Assembly (NCBI RefSeq): GCF_001938945.1
Contig: NZ_MKIO01000029.1
Location: 62,001-126,000, forward strand
Direction of reading: 5' to 3'
DNA length: 64,000 nucleotides
Origin: Xaviernesmea rhizosphaerae
Lineage (GTDB): Bacteria; Pseudomonadota; Alphaproteobacteria; Rhizobiales; Rhizobiaceae
Each line of letters starts with the position of its first letter. The stretch's first letter is position 1. A program made the translations under genes and the position numbers. The notes beneath the pieces are model-generated. The model did not search any database. It was not told the origin of the DNA and saw only the letters and a program-made list of their open reading frames with translations. Of the stretch, positions 18,049-27,560 are shown piece by piece.

Positions 18049-20385
18049 TTAGAAGGCCGAGGAAATGCCGAGTTTCAGGTTCTGAACGCGGTCATAATCC
18101 TTCTTCACGACCGGCACGGCGTAATCGACGCGCAGCGGGCCGAACGGCGAGGCCCAGATCAGGCCGATACCGACCGAGGCGCGCAGCGACGCATCGGTGC
18201 CGACCACGCGGTCCGCCTTGGTGACGGCGACGTCGTTACCATAGAGCGTGCCGGCATCCGCAAAGATCGCGCCGCGGAAACCAGCGTCACGCGAGACGCC
18301 GGGCAGCGGGAAGGTCGCTTCGGCCGAGGCGGTGAAATAGGTCGTGCCGCCGATGGCATCGCCATATTGCAAGCTGCGCGGGCCGATACCCATACGCTCG
18401 AAACCGCGGACATCCGAGTTGCTGAACTGGAACTGGTCGAAGACCTCCATCGGCCCGCCCGTGTTGAACATATGGCCGGCCGAGCCGGCCAGCGAGCCGA
18501 TCAGATCGGCCTCGTCGTTCAGCGTGTAGTAGATCTTCGCCTTGCCGCTCAGCTTGTAATAGTCGGAGGTGCCGCCGAGACCGGCATATTCCTGCGTTGC
18601 CGAAGCGAGAATCCCGCCATGCGGCAGCTGCGCGTCATCCAGCGTGTTGTAGGTCACCGTCTGCGAGATCGCGGAGCGCGTCCAGGGCGATTCCTTGACC
18701 ACATGGCGGAAGGGCGAGGAAATGTCCGTGAGGTCGCCGCTGTAATCCAGCTGCGTCAGCGTGTAGCGGAAGGTCGTCGACAGGCGCTCGGTGATCGGCG
18801 CCGTCACGCGCAGCGTGAAGCCCTGGTCCTCATAGCTGTAGTTCTGGCCCGAGGTGCTGTCGTTCTCGTTCTTGAACACGTCGAAGCCGGCAGCCAGACG
18901 GTAACCGAGGAAATAGGGCTCGGTGAAGGACAGGTTATAGGTCTTCGTCGCCTGACCGCGGCCGGCGGCCAGACGGATATACTGGCCGCGACCGAGGAAG
19001 TTCTTCTCCTCAACCGAGGCTTCCAGCAGGACGCCGCCATTGGCGCCGGCGGCATAGCCAGCACCGATGCCGAAGGAGCCGGTCGACTGATCCTGCACAT
19101 CGACGACCACGACGACACGGTCGGGCGCACTGCCCTGCTGGGTCGTGATGTTGACGCTGGAGAAATAGCCGAGCGCTTCCAGCCGGCGCTTGGCCGAAGC
19201 GATCATTTCCTGGTTGAAGGCATCGCCTTCGCTGATGTCGAACTCGCGGCGAATGACATAGTCACGCGTGCGGGTGTTGCCGCGAATGTCGATCCGTTCG
19301 ACATAGGCACGCTCGCCCTGGTCGACCAGATAATCCACGGCAACCGTGTGATTGTTGAAGTCGCGGTTGCCGCGCGGGGTGACGCGGGCGAAAGGATAGC
19401 CATTGGCGGCAACGCGGCGCGAAATCGCCGACATCGTGTCCTGGATGTCCTTGGCCTTGTAGATCTGCCCCTGCTTGCTGACCACGAGGCCCTTCAGCTC
19501 GTCGGCATTGATGCCCTGCACGGTCGATTCGACGTTGATCGCGCCGAAATCGTAGCGCGGGCCTTCCTCGACCACGAACTTGATATTGTACTGATTGGAC
19601 GCGGGATCGAGATCGGCGCTCGAAGAGACGATCCGGAAATCGGCATAGCCGCGGTTGTAATAGAACTGGCGCAGCGCCTCTTCGTCCGCCTGCAGCTTCT
19701 CGGGGCTGTAGACGTCCTTGCGGGTCAGGAACGAAAAGATGCCCGATTCCTTCGTCAGGATGACGGAGCGCAGGCGGTTGTTGCTGTAGGCGCTGTTGCC
19801 TTCGAAGCTGATGTCCTTGATCTTGGTGCGCTCGCCTTCATTGATCTGGAAGGCGAGGTTGATGCGGCCTTCGGCGATCGGCGCAGTCTTCACCTCGACG
19901 GTGACATCGCTGCGGCCGATGGCGGCATAGGCATCCTTGATCGTCTGGACGTCGGCCTGGACGGTGGCCTCGTTATAGGGGCCGAGCGCCTTGGTCTTGA
20001 CGATCGTCTGAAGCTTGTCGTCCTTGATCTTGCTGTTGCCGTTGAAGACAACCTGATTAATCAGCTGCGCTTCCTTGACGGACACGACGAGCGTGGAACC
20101 CGCGACATTGATCGTCACGTCGGAGAAGTAGCCCGTCTGATACAGACGACGGACAGAAGCATCGATATCCGCGCCGGAAAAGGCCTTGCCCGGCTGGATG
20201 CTGATATTGGCGCGCACCGTTTCAGGGCTGACGCGCGTGGCACCGCGAACCTCAATGCGCGACACCGTCGCAGCCATGGCGACAGAGGCGCTCGCAAGCA
20301 TGGCCACGCCGGCACCCGTCGTCACCATCCCTGCAGACAGCGCGACCGCCGAAACCGCGGTCAAAAATCTCGAACCAGCTTTCAT
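18049..20385 (-). CDS. bamA: Outer-membrane protein assembly factor BamA
   Basis: Central Omp85 subunit of the BAM complex, which inserts beta-barrel proteins into the outer membrane. 778 residues. The signal peptide ends near ASVAMAA. Five POTRA domains follow (about 40-430), beginning with VSRIEVRGATRVSPETVRAN. The C-terminal bacterial surface antigen barrel (about 430-778) contains the conserved VRGF signature as SNSDVRGFERMGIGPRS. The protein ends LRVDYAVPVVKK...LKLGISSAF with a terminal Phe, the usual C-terminal barrel signal. Flanked by rseP and lpxD as in most alphaproteobacteria. Confidence 0.97.
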   Translation of the reverse strand: MKAGSRFLTAVSAVALSAGMVTTGAGVAMLASASVAMAATVSRIEVRGATRVSPETVRANISIQPGKAFSGADIDASVRRLYQTGYFSDVTINVAGSTLVVSVKEAQLINQVVFNGNSKIKDDKLQTIVKTKALGPYNEATVQADVQTIKDAYAAIGRSDVTVEVKTAPIAEGRINLAFQINEGERTKIKDISFEGNSAYSNNRLRSVILTKESGIFSFLTRKDVYSPEKLQADEEALRQFYYNRGYADFRIVSSSADLDPASNQYNIKFVVEEGPRYDFGAINVESTVQGINADELKGLVVSKQGQIYKAKDIQDTMSAISRRVAANGYPFARVTPRGNRDFNNHTVAVDYLVDQGERAYVERIDIRGNTRTRDYVIRREFDISEGDAFNQEMIASAKRRLEALGYFSSVNITTQQGSAPDRVVVVVDVQDQSTGSFGIGAGYAAGANGGVLLEASVEEKNFLGRGQYIRLAAGRGQATKTYNLSFTEPYFLGYRLAAGFDVFKNENDSTSGQNYSYEDQGFTLRVTAPITERLSTTFRYTLTQLDYSGDLTDISSPFRHVVKESPWTRSAISQTVTYNTLDDAQLPHGGILASATQEYAGLGGTSDYYKLSGKAKIYYTLNDEADLIGSLAGSAGHMFNTGGPMEVFDQFQFSNSDVRGFERMGIGPRSLQYGDAIGGTTYFTASAEATFPLPGVSRDAGFRGAIFADAGTLYGNDVAVTKADRVVGTDASLRASVGIGLIWASPFGPLRVDYAVPVVKKDYDRVQNLKLGISSAF

Positions 20386-20782
20386 GTCGTCTTCTTACCT
20401 TTTTCCGATGTCACGCGGCAAACTCGTACCGACTCCGGTCATGCTGCCGTTTTACCCGCTTTTGTCATTGAAGCAAGGTCACCCGTTCATTTCCGTTTAC
20501 TTCACCAAGACGGCGTGTCCTAATGGCCACTCTCATGTTCCATTAGGGTAAATGAACCCTTCCAAGCGAAGGTTTTGCTTAGGATTTTGGCAAGCTTTGC
20601 GCCATTGTTGAAGGTTGATCCCGGGCAATGCGCCCAGCAGCGTCGATGCCCCTTTTCCCCGTCTTTTTCCGGGACGCCCGGCGCCTCCCTCAAGGCGCCG
20701 CGCATGGACCGGAATGGCCCGAGCCGCAGCCCTCGCCAGCCCGTTGGCGAGGGTCAAAAGGGATGCAAGCCAGGATGCGCAG
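20386..20782. other. Gap between rseP and bamA
   Basis: 397 bp. The hairpin CCTCGCCA/TGGCGAGG at 20731-20752, close after the rseP stop, is the best terminator candidate but lacks a T-tract. A small dyad AGGGT...ACCCT lies at 20545-20560. The bamA promoter is presumably in the right half. No supported ORF. Confidence 0.4.
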
Positions 20783-21916
20783 TCAGCCGATCAGCGAGCT
20801 GATATCGTTCCAGGTGGCGAACACCATCAGCATCAGAACCATGGCGAAGCCGATACGGAAGGCCACGTCCTGAGCACCCGCCCCCAGCGGCCGGCCACGG
20901 ACGGCCTCGATGGCATAGAACATCAGATGCCCCCCATCGAGGACCGGCACCGGCATCAGGTTCAGCAGGCCGATCGACACGGAAAGCACGGCGGCGAGAT
21001 GGAACAGGGCGACCACGCCGAGCGTCGCCATCTGGCCCGAGGCCTGCGCCACCCGAATCGGACCGCCCAGCTGATCGGCCTTCATCCGCCCGGCAATGAG
21101 ATTGCGGATATAGTCGAAGGTACCGGTCACGACGTTCCAGCTCTCGCGCGCGCCTTCCGCGACGGCCTGCGCCGGGCTGAAGGTCTGAACACGGAAATTG
21201 CCGCTCTGCTGGCTGGTCAGAATGCCGATGATGCCGAGTTCCATCTTGTTGCCGAACTGGTCCTCCACGACCGTGCGCTCCGGCACCATGGTGAGATCGA
21301 CCTCCTGCCCGGCGCGATCGATGCGCACGGCGATCGGCACTTCAGGACGGACGCCGACATAGCGGCGCACATCGTCAAAGGTGACCACGGGCGAGCCGTC
21401 GATCGCCACCAGCCGGTCGCCCGGCTTCACGCCCGCCCGCTCGGCCGCACTCCCGGCCTTGACCTCGGACACGGTCGGGTCGGCAATATGCTTGCCATAG
21501 GTGGCGAAGATCACCGCGAAGATGGCGATGGCGAGGATGAAATTGGCAATCGGGCCGGCGGCGACGGTGGCCGCGCGCTTCCACAGCTTGGCGCCGAGGA
21601 AGGTCCGGTCGCGCTCCTCCGGGGCAACGCGGTCCAGCGCGGCGTAATCGGGCGTGCTCGCCGCGTCGCCATCGCCATAGAAGCGGACATAGCCGCCGAG
21701 CGGGATGGCGGAGATCTTCCATCGGGTTCCATGCCGGTCGTTGAAGCCGATGATCTCGGGACCGAAGCCGATGGAGAAGGCCAGCACGCGAATGCCGGTC
21801 CAGCGGCCGACCAGATAATGGCCCATTTCATGGACGAAGACGATCAGGGTGAGAACCACCAGGAAGGGCAGGATATAGCCCACCAGAAGGTTCAGCGCGT
21901 CGCCGAGGAAAACCAT
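20783..21916 (-). CDS. rseP: RIP metalloprotease RseP (site-2 protease)
   Basis: Inner-membrane zinc protease that cleaves transmembrane anti-sigma factors and signal-peptide remnants. 377 residues. The zinc motif is VHEMGHYLVGR in the first helix (about residue 28), and the second catalytic motif is LMPVPVLDGGHLM near the C-terminus. A PDZ domain (about 125-205) contains SEVKAGSAAERAGVKPGDRL. Four membrane helices are apparent. Only one PDZ domain is clearly seen. It lies 38 bases downstream of cdsA in the cell-envelope operon. Confidence 0.96.
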   Translation of the reverse strand: MVFLGDALNLLVGYILPFLVVLTLIVFVHEMGHYLVGRWTGIRVLAFSIGFGPEIIGFNDRHGTRWKISAIPLGGYVRFYGDGDAASTPDYAALDRVAPEERDRTFLGAKLWKRAATVAAGPIANFILAIAIFAVIFATYGKHIADPTVSEVKAGSAAERAGVKPGDRLVAIDGSPVVTFDDVRRYVGVRPEVPIAVRIDRAGQEVDLTMVPERTVVEDQFGNKMELGIIGILTSQQSGNFRVQTFSPAQAVAEGARESWNVVTGTFDYIRNLIAGRMKADQLGGPIRVAQASGQMATLGVVALFHLAAVLSVSIGLLNLMPVPVLDGGHLMFYAIEAVRGRPLGAGAQDVAFRIGFAMVLMLMVFATWNDISSLIG

Positions 21917-21953
21917 GTCATCAAACTCCCGCAGGGCCTACCGGCCTGCCTGT

Positions 21954-22805
21954 TCACAGACCCAGTAGGATTGCCCCAATCGAGGCCTGCTGTCCATCCA
22001 GCTGGCCGAGATTGCCCGTCAGGGCCAGTTCCACCAGGACGATGGCAAGGGCCAGCGTGGCGGCAACCACCAGCGCATCGACCCGGTCCATCACCCCGCC
22101 ATGGCCGGGAATGATGCGACCGGAATCCTTGACGCCCGAGCGCCGCTTGACCCAGCTTTCAAAGAGATCGCCCACCTGACCCGCCACTGACAGCACGAAA
22201 GCGATGAGGAGAATGCGCAGGAGCCCCTGCCCGCCGGCGGCAAACTGCACGCAGGCGCCGGCAAACACGCCTGACAGCGTGCCGCCAATGGCGCCCGACC
22301 AGGTCTTGCCGGGCGAAATGCGCGGCGCGAGCTTTGGTCCGCCCAGGGCGCGGCCGAAGAAGAAGGCCATGATGTCGGTCGACCAGACCACGGCGAAGAG
22401 AAAGATCGTCGCCATCAGTCCCGCCGAGGAGCTGCCACGCACCGCCTCCAGCGAAATCATCGCCAGGCCGGAATAGAAGATGCCGGTGGGAAGCCAGCGG
22501 CTGGCATGGTCGCGGCGGTAAAGGAGAATCGCGGCGAGCACGCCGAGGATGACGACCGCCAGTGCCCAGAGAATGCCGAAAAGCACGAGAGCCACGGCGG
22601 CGAGCGCAAAGCTTGCCCAGCCGAGCGCCAGACCGCGCCGGCCGCGCAGGACCAGCCGCGTCATCGCGCTCCATTCGGAAAAGACCAGCGCCCCGATCAC
22701 CACGCTGAACAGGGCGAAGGCATATCCGCCGGCCCAGGTCACGGCCAAGGCGAGAATGGCAAGGATGATTCCGGAGATGATTCGCAGCTTCAATTCACGC
22801 GTCAT
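21954..22805 (-). CDS. cdsA: Phosphatidate cytidylyltransferase
   Basis: Makes CDP-diacylglycerol, the precursor of all phospholipids, in the inner membrane. 283 residues with about eight hydrophobic segments. The family signature is visible as KRRSGVKDSGRIIPGHGGVM then DRVDALV near residues 215-240, with the metal-binding Asp residues. Its ATG shares one base with the uppS stop (TGATG), so the two are translationally coupled. Very secure. Confidence 0.96.
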   Translation of the reverse strand: MTRELKLRIISGIILAILALAVTWAGGYAFALFSVVIGALVFSEWSAMTRLVLRGRRGLALGWASFALAAVALVLFGILWALAVVILGVLAAILLYRRDHASRWLPTGIFYSGLAMISLEAVRGSSSAGLMATIFLFAVVWSTDIMAFFFGRALGGPKLAPRISPGKTWSGAIGGTLSGVFAGACVQFAAGGQGLLRILLIAFVLSVAGQVGDLFESWVKRRSGVKDSGRIIPGHGGVMDRVDALVVAATLALAIVLVELALTGNLGQLDGQQASIGAILLGL

Positions 22806-23551
22806 CAGGAACCGACGGCCAGGGTTTGCGCGGCGGTGACGCCGCCGAATCGGCGCTCGCGCCGGGAATAGGCATCAAGCGCGCGCAGAAAGACCTCGCG
22901 GTCAAAATCCGGCCAGAATTCCGGCACGAAAACCAGTTCGGCATAGGCGGCCTGCCAGAGCAGGAAGTTCGACAGACGCTCCTCGCCGCTGGTGCGGATG
23001 ACCAGATCGGGATCGGGGATGCCGGCCGTATCCAGCCGGCTTGCCAGGCGCTGCGCGGTGATCTCCTCCGGGGCGAGGCGCCCGGCCGCCACCTCGGCGG
23101 CGAGCGCCTGGGCAGCGCGGGCGATCTCGTCGCGCGCGCCGTAATTGAAGGCGATCACCAGGGTGATGCCGCTGTTGCGCGCCGTCGTCTCTTCCGCCTC
23201 CTCCAGGAGAGGCAGGATGTCGCCGCGCAGGTGCACCCGGTCGCCGATAATGCGGATGCGCACGTTCTGGCGGTGCAGCTCGGCGAGATCGCGACGTATG
23301 AAGACTTTGAGCAGGCCCATGAGATCATTGACCTCGGCCTCGGGCCGCCGCCAGTTCTCGGAGGAAAAGGCAAACAGCGTGAGATAGTCGATCCCGAGAT
23401 CGCCGGCCGTGCGCACGGCCTCGCGCACGGCTTCGACACCCTTCTTGTGGCCGAGCGTACGCGGCAGGCCGCGCTTGTTTGCCCAACGCCCGTTCCCGTC
23501 CATGATGATGGCGACGTGCTGCGGAACAGTCTGATGTGTGGCTTTGGACAT
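22805..23551 (-). CDS. uppS: Isoprenyl transferase (undecaprenyl diphosphate synthase)
   Basis: cis-Prenyltransferase that builds the C55 carrier lipid for peptidoglycan and O-antigen. The start at 23551 ([20 protein letters not shown]) gives 248 residues, the family norm. An in-frame ATG 24 codons upstream adds an Arg-rich non-conserved stretch. The catalytic Asp lies in [10 protein letters not shown], followed by [11 protein letters not shown] and the C-terminal [19 protein letters not shown] signature. It stands between frr and cdsA. Confidence 0.97.
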   Translation of the reverse strand: MSKATHQTVPQHVAIIMDGNGRWANKRGLPRTLGHKKGVEAVREAVRTAGDLGIDYLTLFAFSSENWRRPEAEVNDLMGLLKVFIRRDLAELHRQNVRIRIIGDRVHLRGDILPLLEEAEETTARNSGITLVIAFNYGARDEIARAAQALAAEVAAGRLAPEEITAQRLASRLDTAGIPDPDLVIRTSGEERLSNFLLWQAAYAELVFVPEFWPDFDREVFLRALDAYSRRERRFGGVTAAQTLAVGS

Positions 23552-23588
23552 AGATCGCCGTCGGAAAAAGAGTCTGAAAGGGCTGAAC

Positions 23589-24149
23589 TTAGACCTGCAT
23601 GATTTCCTTTTCCTTGTCGGCAAGCAAGCGGTCGATGTCAGAAATCATATCATCGGTGATCTTCTGCACTTTTTCCGAGAGGCTGCGGCTTTCATCCTGA
23701 CCGACGATGCCGTCCTTTTCCGCCTTCTTCAGCACATCCATGCCGTCGCGGCGCACGTGGCGGATGGCGACCTTGCTCTTCTCGGCATAATCATGCGCGA
23801 CCTTGACCAGCGAGCGGCGGCGCTCCTCGTTGAGCTCCGGCAGCGGGATGCGCAGGTTCTGGCCGTCGATGATCGGGTTCAGGCCGAGATTGGATTCGCG
23901 GATCGCGCGGTCGACGGCGCCGACCATCTGCCGGTCCCAGATCGACACGCCGAGCATACGCGGCTCCGGCACGGTGATGTTTGCAACCTGGTTCAGCGGC
24001 ACGCGCGACCCGTAGGCCTCCACCATCACGGGATCGAGAACATTGGCCGAAGCGCGGCCGGTGCGCAGCGAGGCGATATCGTTCTTGAACGCTGCCAGCG
24101 CGCCATCCATGCGGCGCTTGATGTCGTTAAGGTCCAAACCCTTGCTCAT
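23589..24149 (-). CDS. frr: Ribosome recycling factor
   Basis: Splits post-termination 70S ribosomes together with EF-G. The start at 24149 ([18 protein letters not shown]) follows a GGGAG ribosome site and gives 186 residues, the usual length. RRF signatures seen include [36 protein letters not shown] and the C-terminal [20 protein letters not shown]. 37 bases separate it from uppS. Confidence 0.97.
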   Translation of the reverse strand: MSKGLDLNDIKRRMDGALAAFKNDIASLRTGRASANVLDPVMVEAYGSRVPLNQVANITVPEPRMLGVSIWDRQMVGAVDRAIRESNLGLNPIIDGQNLRIPLPELNEERRRSLVKVAHDYAEKSKVAIRHVRRDGMDVLKKAEKDGIVGQDESRSLSEKVQKITDDMISDIDRLLADKEKEIMQV

Positions 24150-24429
24150 GGCATCACTCCCTTTTGCCGGCGCTCTTCCCGGCCCGCTCAAATCAGTCTT
24201 CGGCCGCACGCTCTATGCTGCAGGGACATAGGACAGCCGGTTAAAACGTCATCGGCACGGCGCACGGGCAATGAAGCCCGACGGCCGCGCGCGATCTTCT
24301 CATGCGTTGCGGCGTCGCCGTCCGCAAGCGGCAAAACGGCAAAACGTCACAAAAGCGCGAGGGAATGCAGCATCGCCTGGGTGAAAACGCCGGCCGAAGC
24401 CGGCGCCGGGCGCCTGCTCACGGCGACGA

Positions 24430-25152
24430 TCAGTTGTCCGAGACGATTGTGTAGAGGCCCTTGCCGCCGAGAATATCGGTGAAGCCGCCCTTCTCGTGGA
24501 TCGAGAAGACAATGATCGGAATATGGTTTTCACGCGCGAGTGCAACAGCCGCGACGTCCATCACGGCCAAGCCCTTGGCCAGCACGTCGGAATGGGTCAG
24601 CTTGTCGAAGCGTGTGGCATGCGGGTCCTTCTTCGGGTCAGCCGAATAGATGCCGTCCACCTGGGTGCCCTTGAAGATCGCCTCGGCGCCCATTTCGGCG
24701 GCGCGCAGCGCGGCGGCGGAATCGGTGGTAAAGAAGGGATTGCCGGTGCCGCCGGCGAAGATCACGACGCGGCCGAGCGAGAGGTGATGCAGGGTGGCGC
24801 GCTGGGAGAAGCTTTCGCAGATTTCCGGCATGGCGATGGCCGAGAGAACCACGGTATCGACATCGAGCTTGCGCAGCGAGGTGGCCAGCGCCAGCGCGTT
24901 GATGACGGTGGCGAGCATGCCCATATGGTCGCCGGTGACGCGGTCGCCACCCTTGGAGGCCACGGCCACGCCGCGGAAGATATTGCCGCCGCCGACGACC
25001 ACGCCGACTTCCACCCCCATGGCGCGGGCCTCGGCAATGTCGGATGCGATCCGGTCGGCAACGGCGACATCAATGCCGAAACCTTGATTTCCCATCAAGG
25101 CTTCACCTGAGGCCTTGAGCAGGACGCGTTTGTAGAGCGGCTGGGCGGGCAT
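24430..25152 (-). CDS. pyrH: UMP kinase
   Basis: Phosphorylates UMP to UDP, a hexameric amino-acid-kinase-fold enzyme. The ATG at 25152 (MPAQPLYKRVLLKASGEALM) is 5 bases after AGGAG and is preferred to the GTG at 25158, which overlaps that site. 240 residues. Motifs: LKASGEALMGNQGFGID, VVVGGGNIFRG, and the acceptor region GTGNPFFTTDSAAALRA. 280 bp separate it from frr, with a GC-rich stretch at about 24395-24412 but no strong terminator. Confidence 0.97.
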   Translation of the reverse strand: MPAQPLYKRVLLKASGEALMGNQGFGIDVAVADRIASDIAEARAMGVEVGVVVGGGNIFRGVAVASKGGDRVTGDHMGMLATVINALALATSLRKLDVDTVVLSAIAMPEICESFSQRATLHHLSLGRVVIFAGGTGNPFFTTDSAAALRAAEMGAEAIFKGTQVDGIYSADPKKDPHATRFDKLTHSDVLAKGLAVMDVAAVALARENHIPIIVFSIHEKGGFTDILGGKGLYTIVSDN

Positions 25153-25282
25153 CGTCACTCCTGTCGGAAAAGCGCGAGATATCGCGCGGAAAATGCGGGC
25201 TTACGCCGCCAGGCCGTGCAAGCGCGAGCGCACATGCGTGTTCAAGGGGCCTCGGCCGGCGGCCATCCCCGCGATACACGAA

Positions 25283-25309
25283 GGGCACCGCGTTGTCCAC
25301 GCGATGCCC
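25283..25309 (-). terminator. Hairpin between tsf and pyrH
   Basis: GGGCACCGCGT pairs with ACGCGATGCCC with one internal mismatch (11-bp arms, 5-base loop). It lies about 90 bases after the tsf stop. The flanking T-content is weak on the minus strand, so partial termination or 3'-end protection is likely. Confidence 0.55.
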
Positions 25310-25399
25310 CTGGTTTTCCCGGCGATTTTATTGCAATGCACAAGGCGCCTTCGCAACCGCATCAATGCGCGGCGTTAAGCGCCCCAATGCATCAATGCC

Positions 25400-26323
25400 T
25401 CAGCCCTTGGCGACGGCGGCGACTTCGGCGGCGAAGTCGGTCTCTTCCTTCTCGACACCTTCGCCGAGCAGGAGGCGGGCCATGCCCGTGACTTCGATCG
25501 GCGCGCCGACGGTCTTTTCAGCTTCCTTGATCGCAGCCTCGACGGTGATGTCGGGGTTCATCACGAAGGCCTGCGACAGCAGGGCGACTTCCTCGAAGAA
25601 CTTGCGCATGCGGCCGTCGACCATCTTCTCGATGATGTTGTCGGGCTTGCCCGAGGCGCGCGACTGCTCGATGAACACGTTGCGCTCGCGCTCGGCAACC
25701 GCTGCATCCACTTCGCTGGCGCGGATGGCGAGCGGGTTGGTGGCGGCGATGTGCATGGCGACCTGGCGGCCGATCGTGTTCAGCGCATCCTTGTCGCCGG
25801 TGGACTTCAGCGCGACGAGAACGCCGAGCTTGCCCAGGCCGTCGGCTGCGGCATTGTGGATATAGGTCGAAACCACGCCGTCCTCGACCGAGAGCAGGGC
25901 TGCACGGCGCAGCGTCATGTTCTCGCCGATCGTGGCGATGGCGTCCTTGATGGTCTCGGAAACCGACTTGCCGGTGGCCGGATAGGTGGCGGCGGCGATC
26001 GCGTCGACCGAACCTTCGGTTTCCACGGCAACGGCGGCTACGCCGCGAACCAGATCCTGGAAGGCGTCGTTGCGGGCAACGAAGTCGGTTTCGGAGTTGA
26101 TTTCGACCACGACGGCCTTGGTGCCGGCGCTGGCGATGCCGATCAGGCCTTCAGCAGCGGTGCGGCCGGACTTCTTGTCCGCCTTGGCGATGCCCTTGGC
26201 GCGCAGCCAGTCGATGGCCGCTTCCATGTCGCCATTGGTCTCGGCCAGAGCCTTCTTGCAATCCATCATGCCTGCGCCAGACTTCTCGCGCAGTTCCTTC
26301 ACCATTGCAGCTGTTACGCTCAT
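25400..26323 (-). CDS. tsf: Translation elongation factor Ts
   Basis: Nucleotide exchange factor for EF-Tu. The start at 26323 ([20 protein letters not shown]) follows AGGAAG. 307 residues, the alphaproteobacterial length. The N-terminal UBA-like domain reads [19 protein letters not shown], and the EF-Ts signature [12 protein letters not shown] appears at about residue 80. Core subdomains follow to the C-terminal [19 protein letters not shown]. It lies 252 bp after rpsB with a hairpin in between. Confidence 0.97.
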   Translation of the reverse strand: MSVTAAMVKELREKSGAGMMDCKKALAETNGDMEAAIDWLRAKGIAKADKKSGRTAAEGLIGIASAGTKAVVVEINSETDFVARNDAFQDLVRGVAAVAVETEGSVDAIAAATYPATGKSVSETIKDAIATIGENMTLRRAALLSVEDGVVSTYIHNAAADGLGKLGVLVALKSTGDKDALNTIGRQVAMHIAATNPLAIRASEVDAAVAERERNVFIEQSRASGKPDNIIEKMVDGRMRKFFEEVALLSQAFVMNPDITVEAAIKEAEKTVGAPIEVTGMARLLLGEGVEKEETDFAAEVAAVAKG

Positions 26324-26477
26324 CTTCCTGCCTCTTTGATTGGTTCCGTTTGGCGCGCAGCCCGGATGAAACGGCGCGGTGCCAGAGGTGTGAGGGGAAT
26401 GCCCCTCCTTCATGACATCGTGATGAACCTCAACCCGATGCCAGGCGGCAGGCGATGCCTGCCGATGAAATGAACAG

Positions 26478-26511
26478 GGCCGTTTTCCCTTTTCAGCGGT
26501 GAAACGGCCCC
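26478..26511 (-). terminator. Hairpin between rpsB and tsf
   Basis: GGGCCGTTT and AAACGGCCC form a perfect 9-bp stem with a 16-base loop, followed on the minus strand by TGTTCATTTCAT. It probably attenuates rpsB transcripts before tsf. Confidence 0.55.
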
Positions 26512-26575
26512 GTCAGTCATTCGGTTGCGATGACGGCCGCCCTTGAGACCCGAAAGGGCAAGGGCGGCGCGGCAA

Positions 26576-27343
26576 TCAGGCTTCCACGCCTTCTTCGAGC
26601 GCGGGCTCGAGCGGCAGGTCGGCCGAAGCGCCGAGGTCGCGGCCGGCGGCACCCTGCTGGCGGGCAATGCCGTCGAGGGCAGCGCGCGAGATCAGGTCGC
26701 AATAGAGCGAGATGGCGCGCGAGGCGTCGTCATTGCCGGGGATCGGGAAGTCGATCTGGTCCGGATCGCAATTGGAGTCGATGATGGCCACGACCGGGAT
26801 GCCAAGGCGCTTGGCTTCGTCGATGGCGATCGATTCCTTGTTGGTGTCGATGATGAACATCAGGTCCGGAACGCCGCCCATGTCGCGGATACCGCCGAGA
26901 GCGCGGTTGAGCTTTTCGCGCTCGCGCTCGAGGTTCAGGCGTTCCTTCTTGGTGAAGCCCTGGGCGTCGGAGGCCAGGATTTCATCGAGCTTGCGCAGGC
27001 GCTGGATCGAGTTGGAGATCGTCTTCCAGTTGGTCATCATGCCACCGAGCCAGCGGGCATTGACGTAGTACTGGGCCGAGCGCTTGGCGGCATCGGCGAT
27101 GATGTCCGAGGCCTGGCGCTTGGTGCCGACGAAGAGAACGCGGCCGCCACGGGCAACGGTGTCGCTGACGACCTGCAGGGCGCGCGACAGCATCGGAACG
27201 GTCTGGGCCAGGTCGATGATGTGAACGTTGGAACGTTCACCGAAGATGTAGGGCTTCATCTTCGGGTTCCAGCGATGGGTCTGGTGGCCGAAGTGAACAC
27301 CAGCTTCCAGAAGCTGGCGCATGCTGAAATCAGGCAATGCCAT
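26576..27343 (-). CDS. rpsB: 30S ribosomal protein S2
   Basis: Small-subunit ribosomal protein. 255 residues from [20 protein letters not shown], preceded by an AAGGAG site. S2 signatures seen: [40 protein letters not shown], and [20 protein letters not shown]. The C-terminal Ala/Glu-rich tail ([13 protein letters not shown]) is typical of rhizobia. First gene of the rpsB-tsf-pyrH-frr block; the 217 bp upstream should hold its promoter and any autoregulatory leader. Confidence 0.98.
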   Translation of the reverse strand: MALPDFSMRQLLEAGVHFGHQTHRWNPKMKPYIFGERSNVHIIDLAQTVPMLSRALQVVSDTVARGGRVLFVGTKRQASDIIADAAKRSAQYYVNARWLGGMMTNWKTISNSIQRLRKLDEILASDAQGFTKKERLNLEREREKLNRALGGIRDMGGVPDLMFIIDTNKESIAIDEAKRLGIPVVAIIDSNCDPDQIDFPIPGNDDASRAISLYCDLISRAALDGIARQQGAAGRDLGASADLPLEPALEEGVEA

Positions 27344-27505
27344 GCCTTTTACTCCTTTTCCGGTTTAACCTCCGCGAAGTGAACAGCCCGCCCGATCATG
27401 TTCGGATACGGACAAAGCCACCGGCGGAACCGCCGGATGTCTCCCGGTCGATCCCAACTTCGCGTGTGGAATGGTGGGCGCCATACAGGATGGCCGACGA
27501 ACAAT

Positions 27506-27526
27506 CAAGGCCGGGAGGGCCTTTTC
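27506..27526 (-). terminator. Terminator downstream of the eipB-like gene
   Basis: AAGGCC...GGCCTTTT forms a short stem around GGGAG, about 35 bases after the eipB-like stop. On the minus strand the stem is followed by GATTGTT. A modest intrinsic terminator. Confidence 0.5.
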
Positions 27527-27560
27527 GCCCGCCCGCTGCCGGTTTCCTCGTGTTTGAGGC

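Noticed and set aside
18010-20523. 837-codon plus-strand open frame
   Set aside because: Antisense to bamA; the minus strand gives a full BamA with signal peptide, POTRA domains and terminal Phe.
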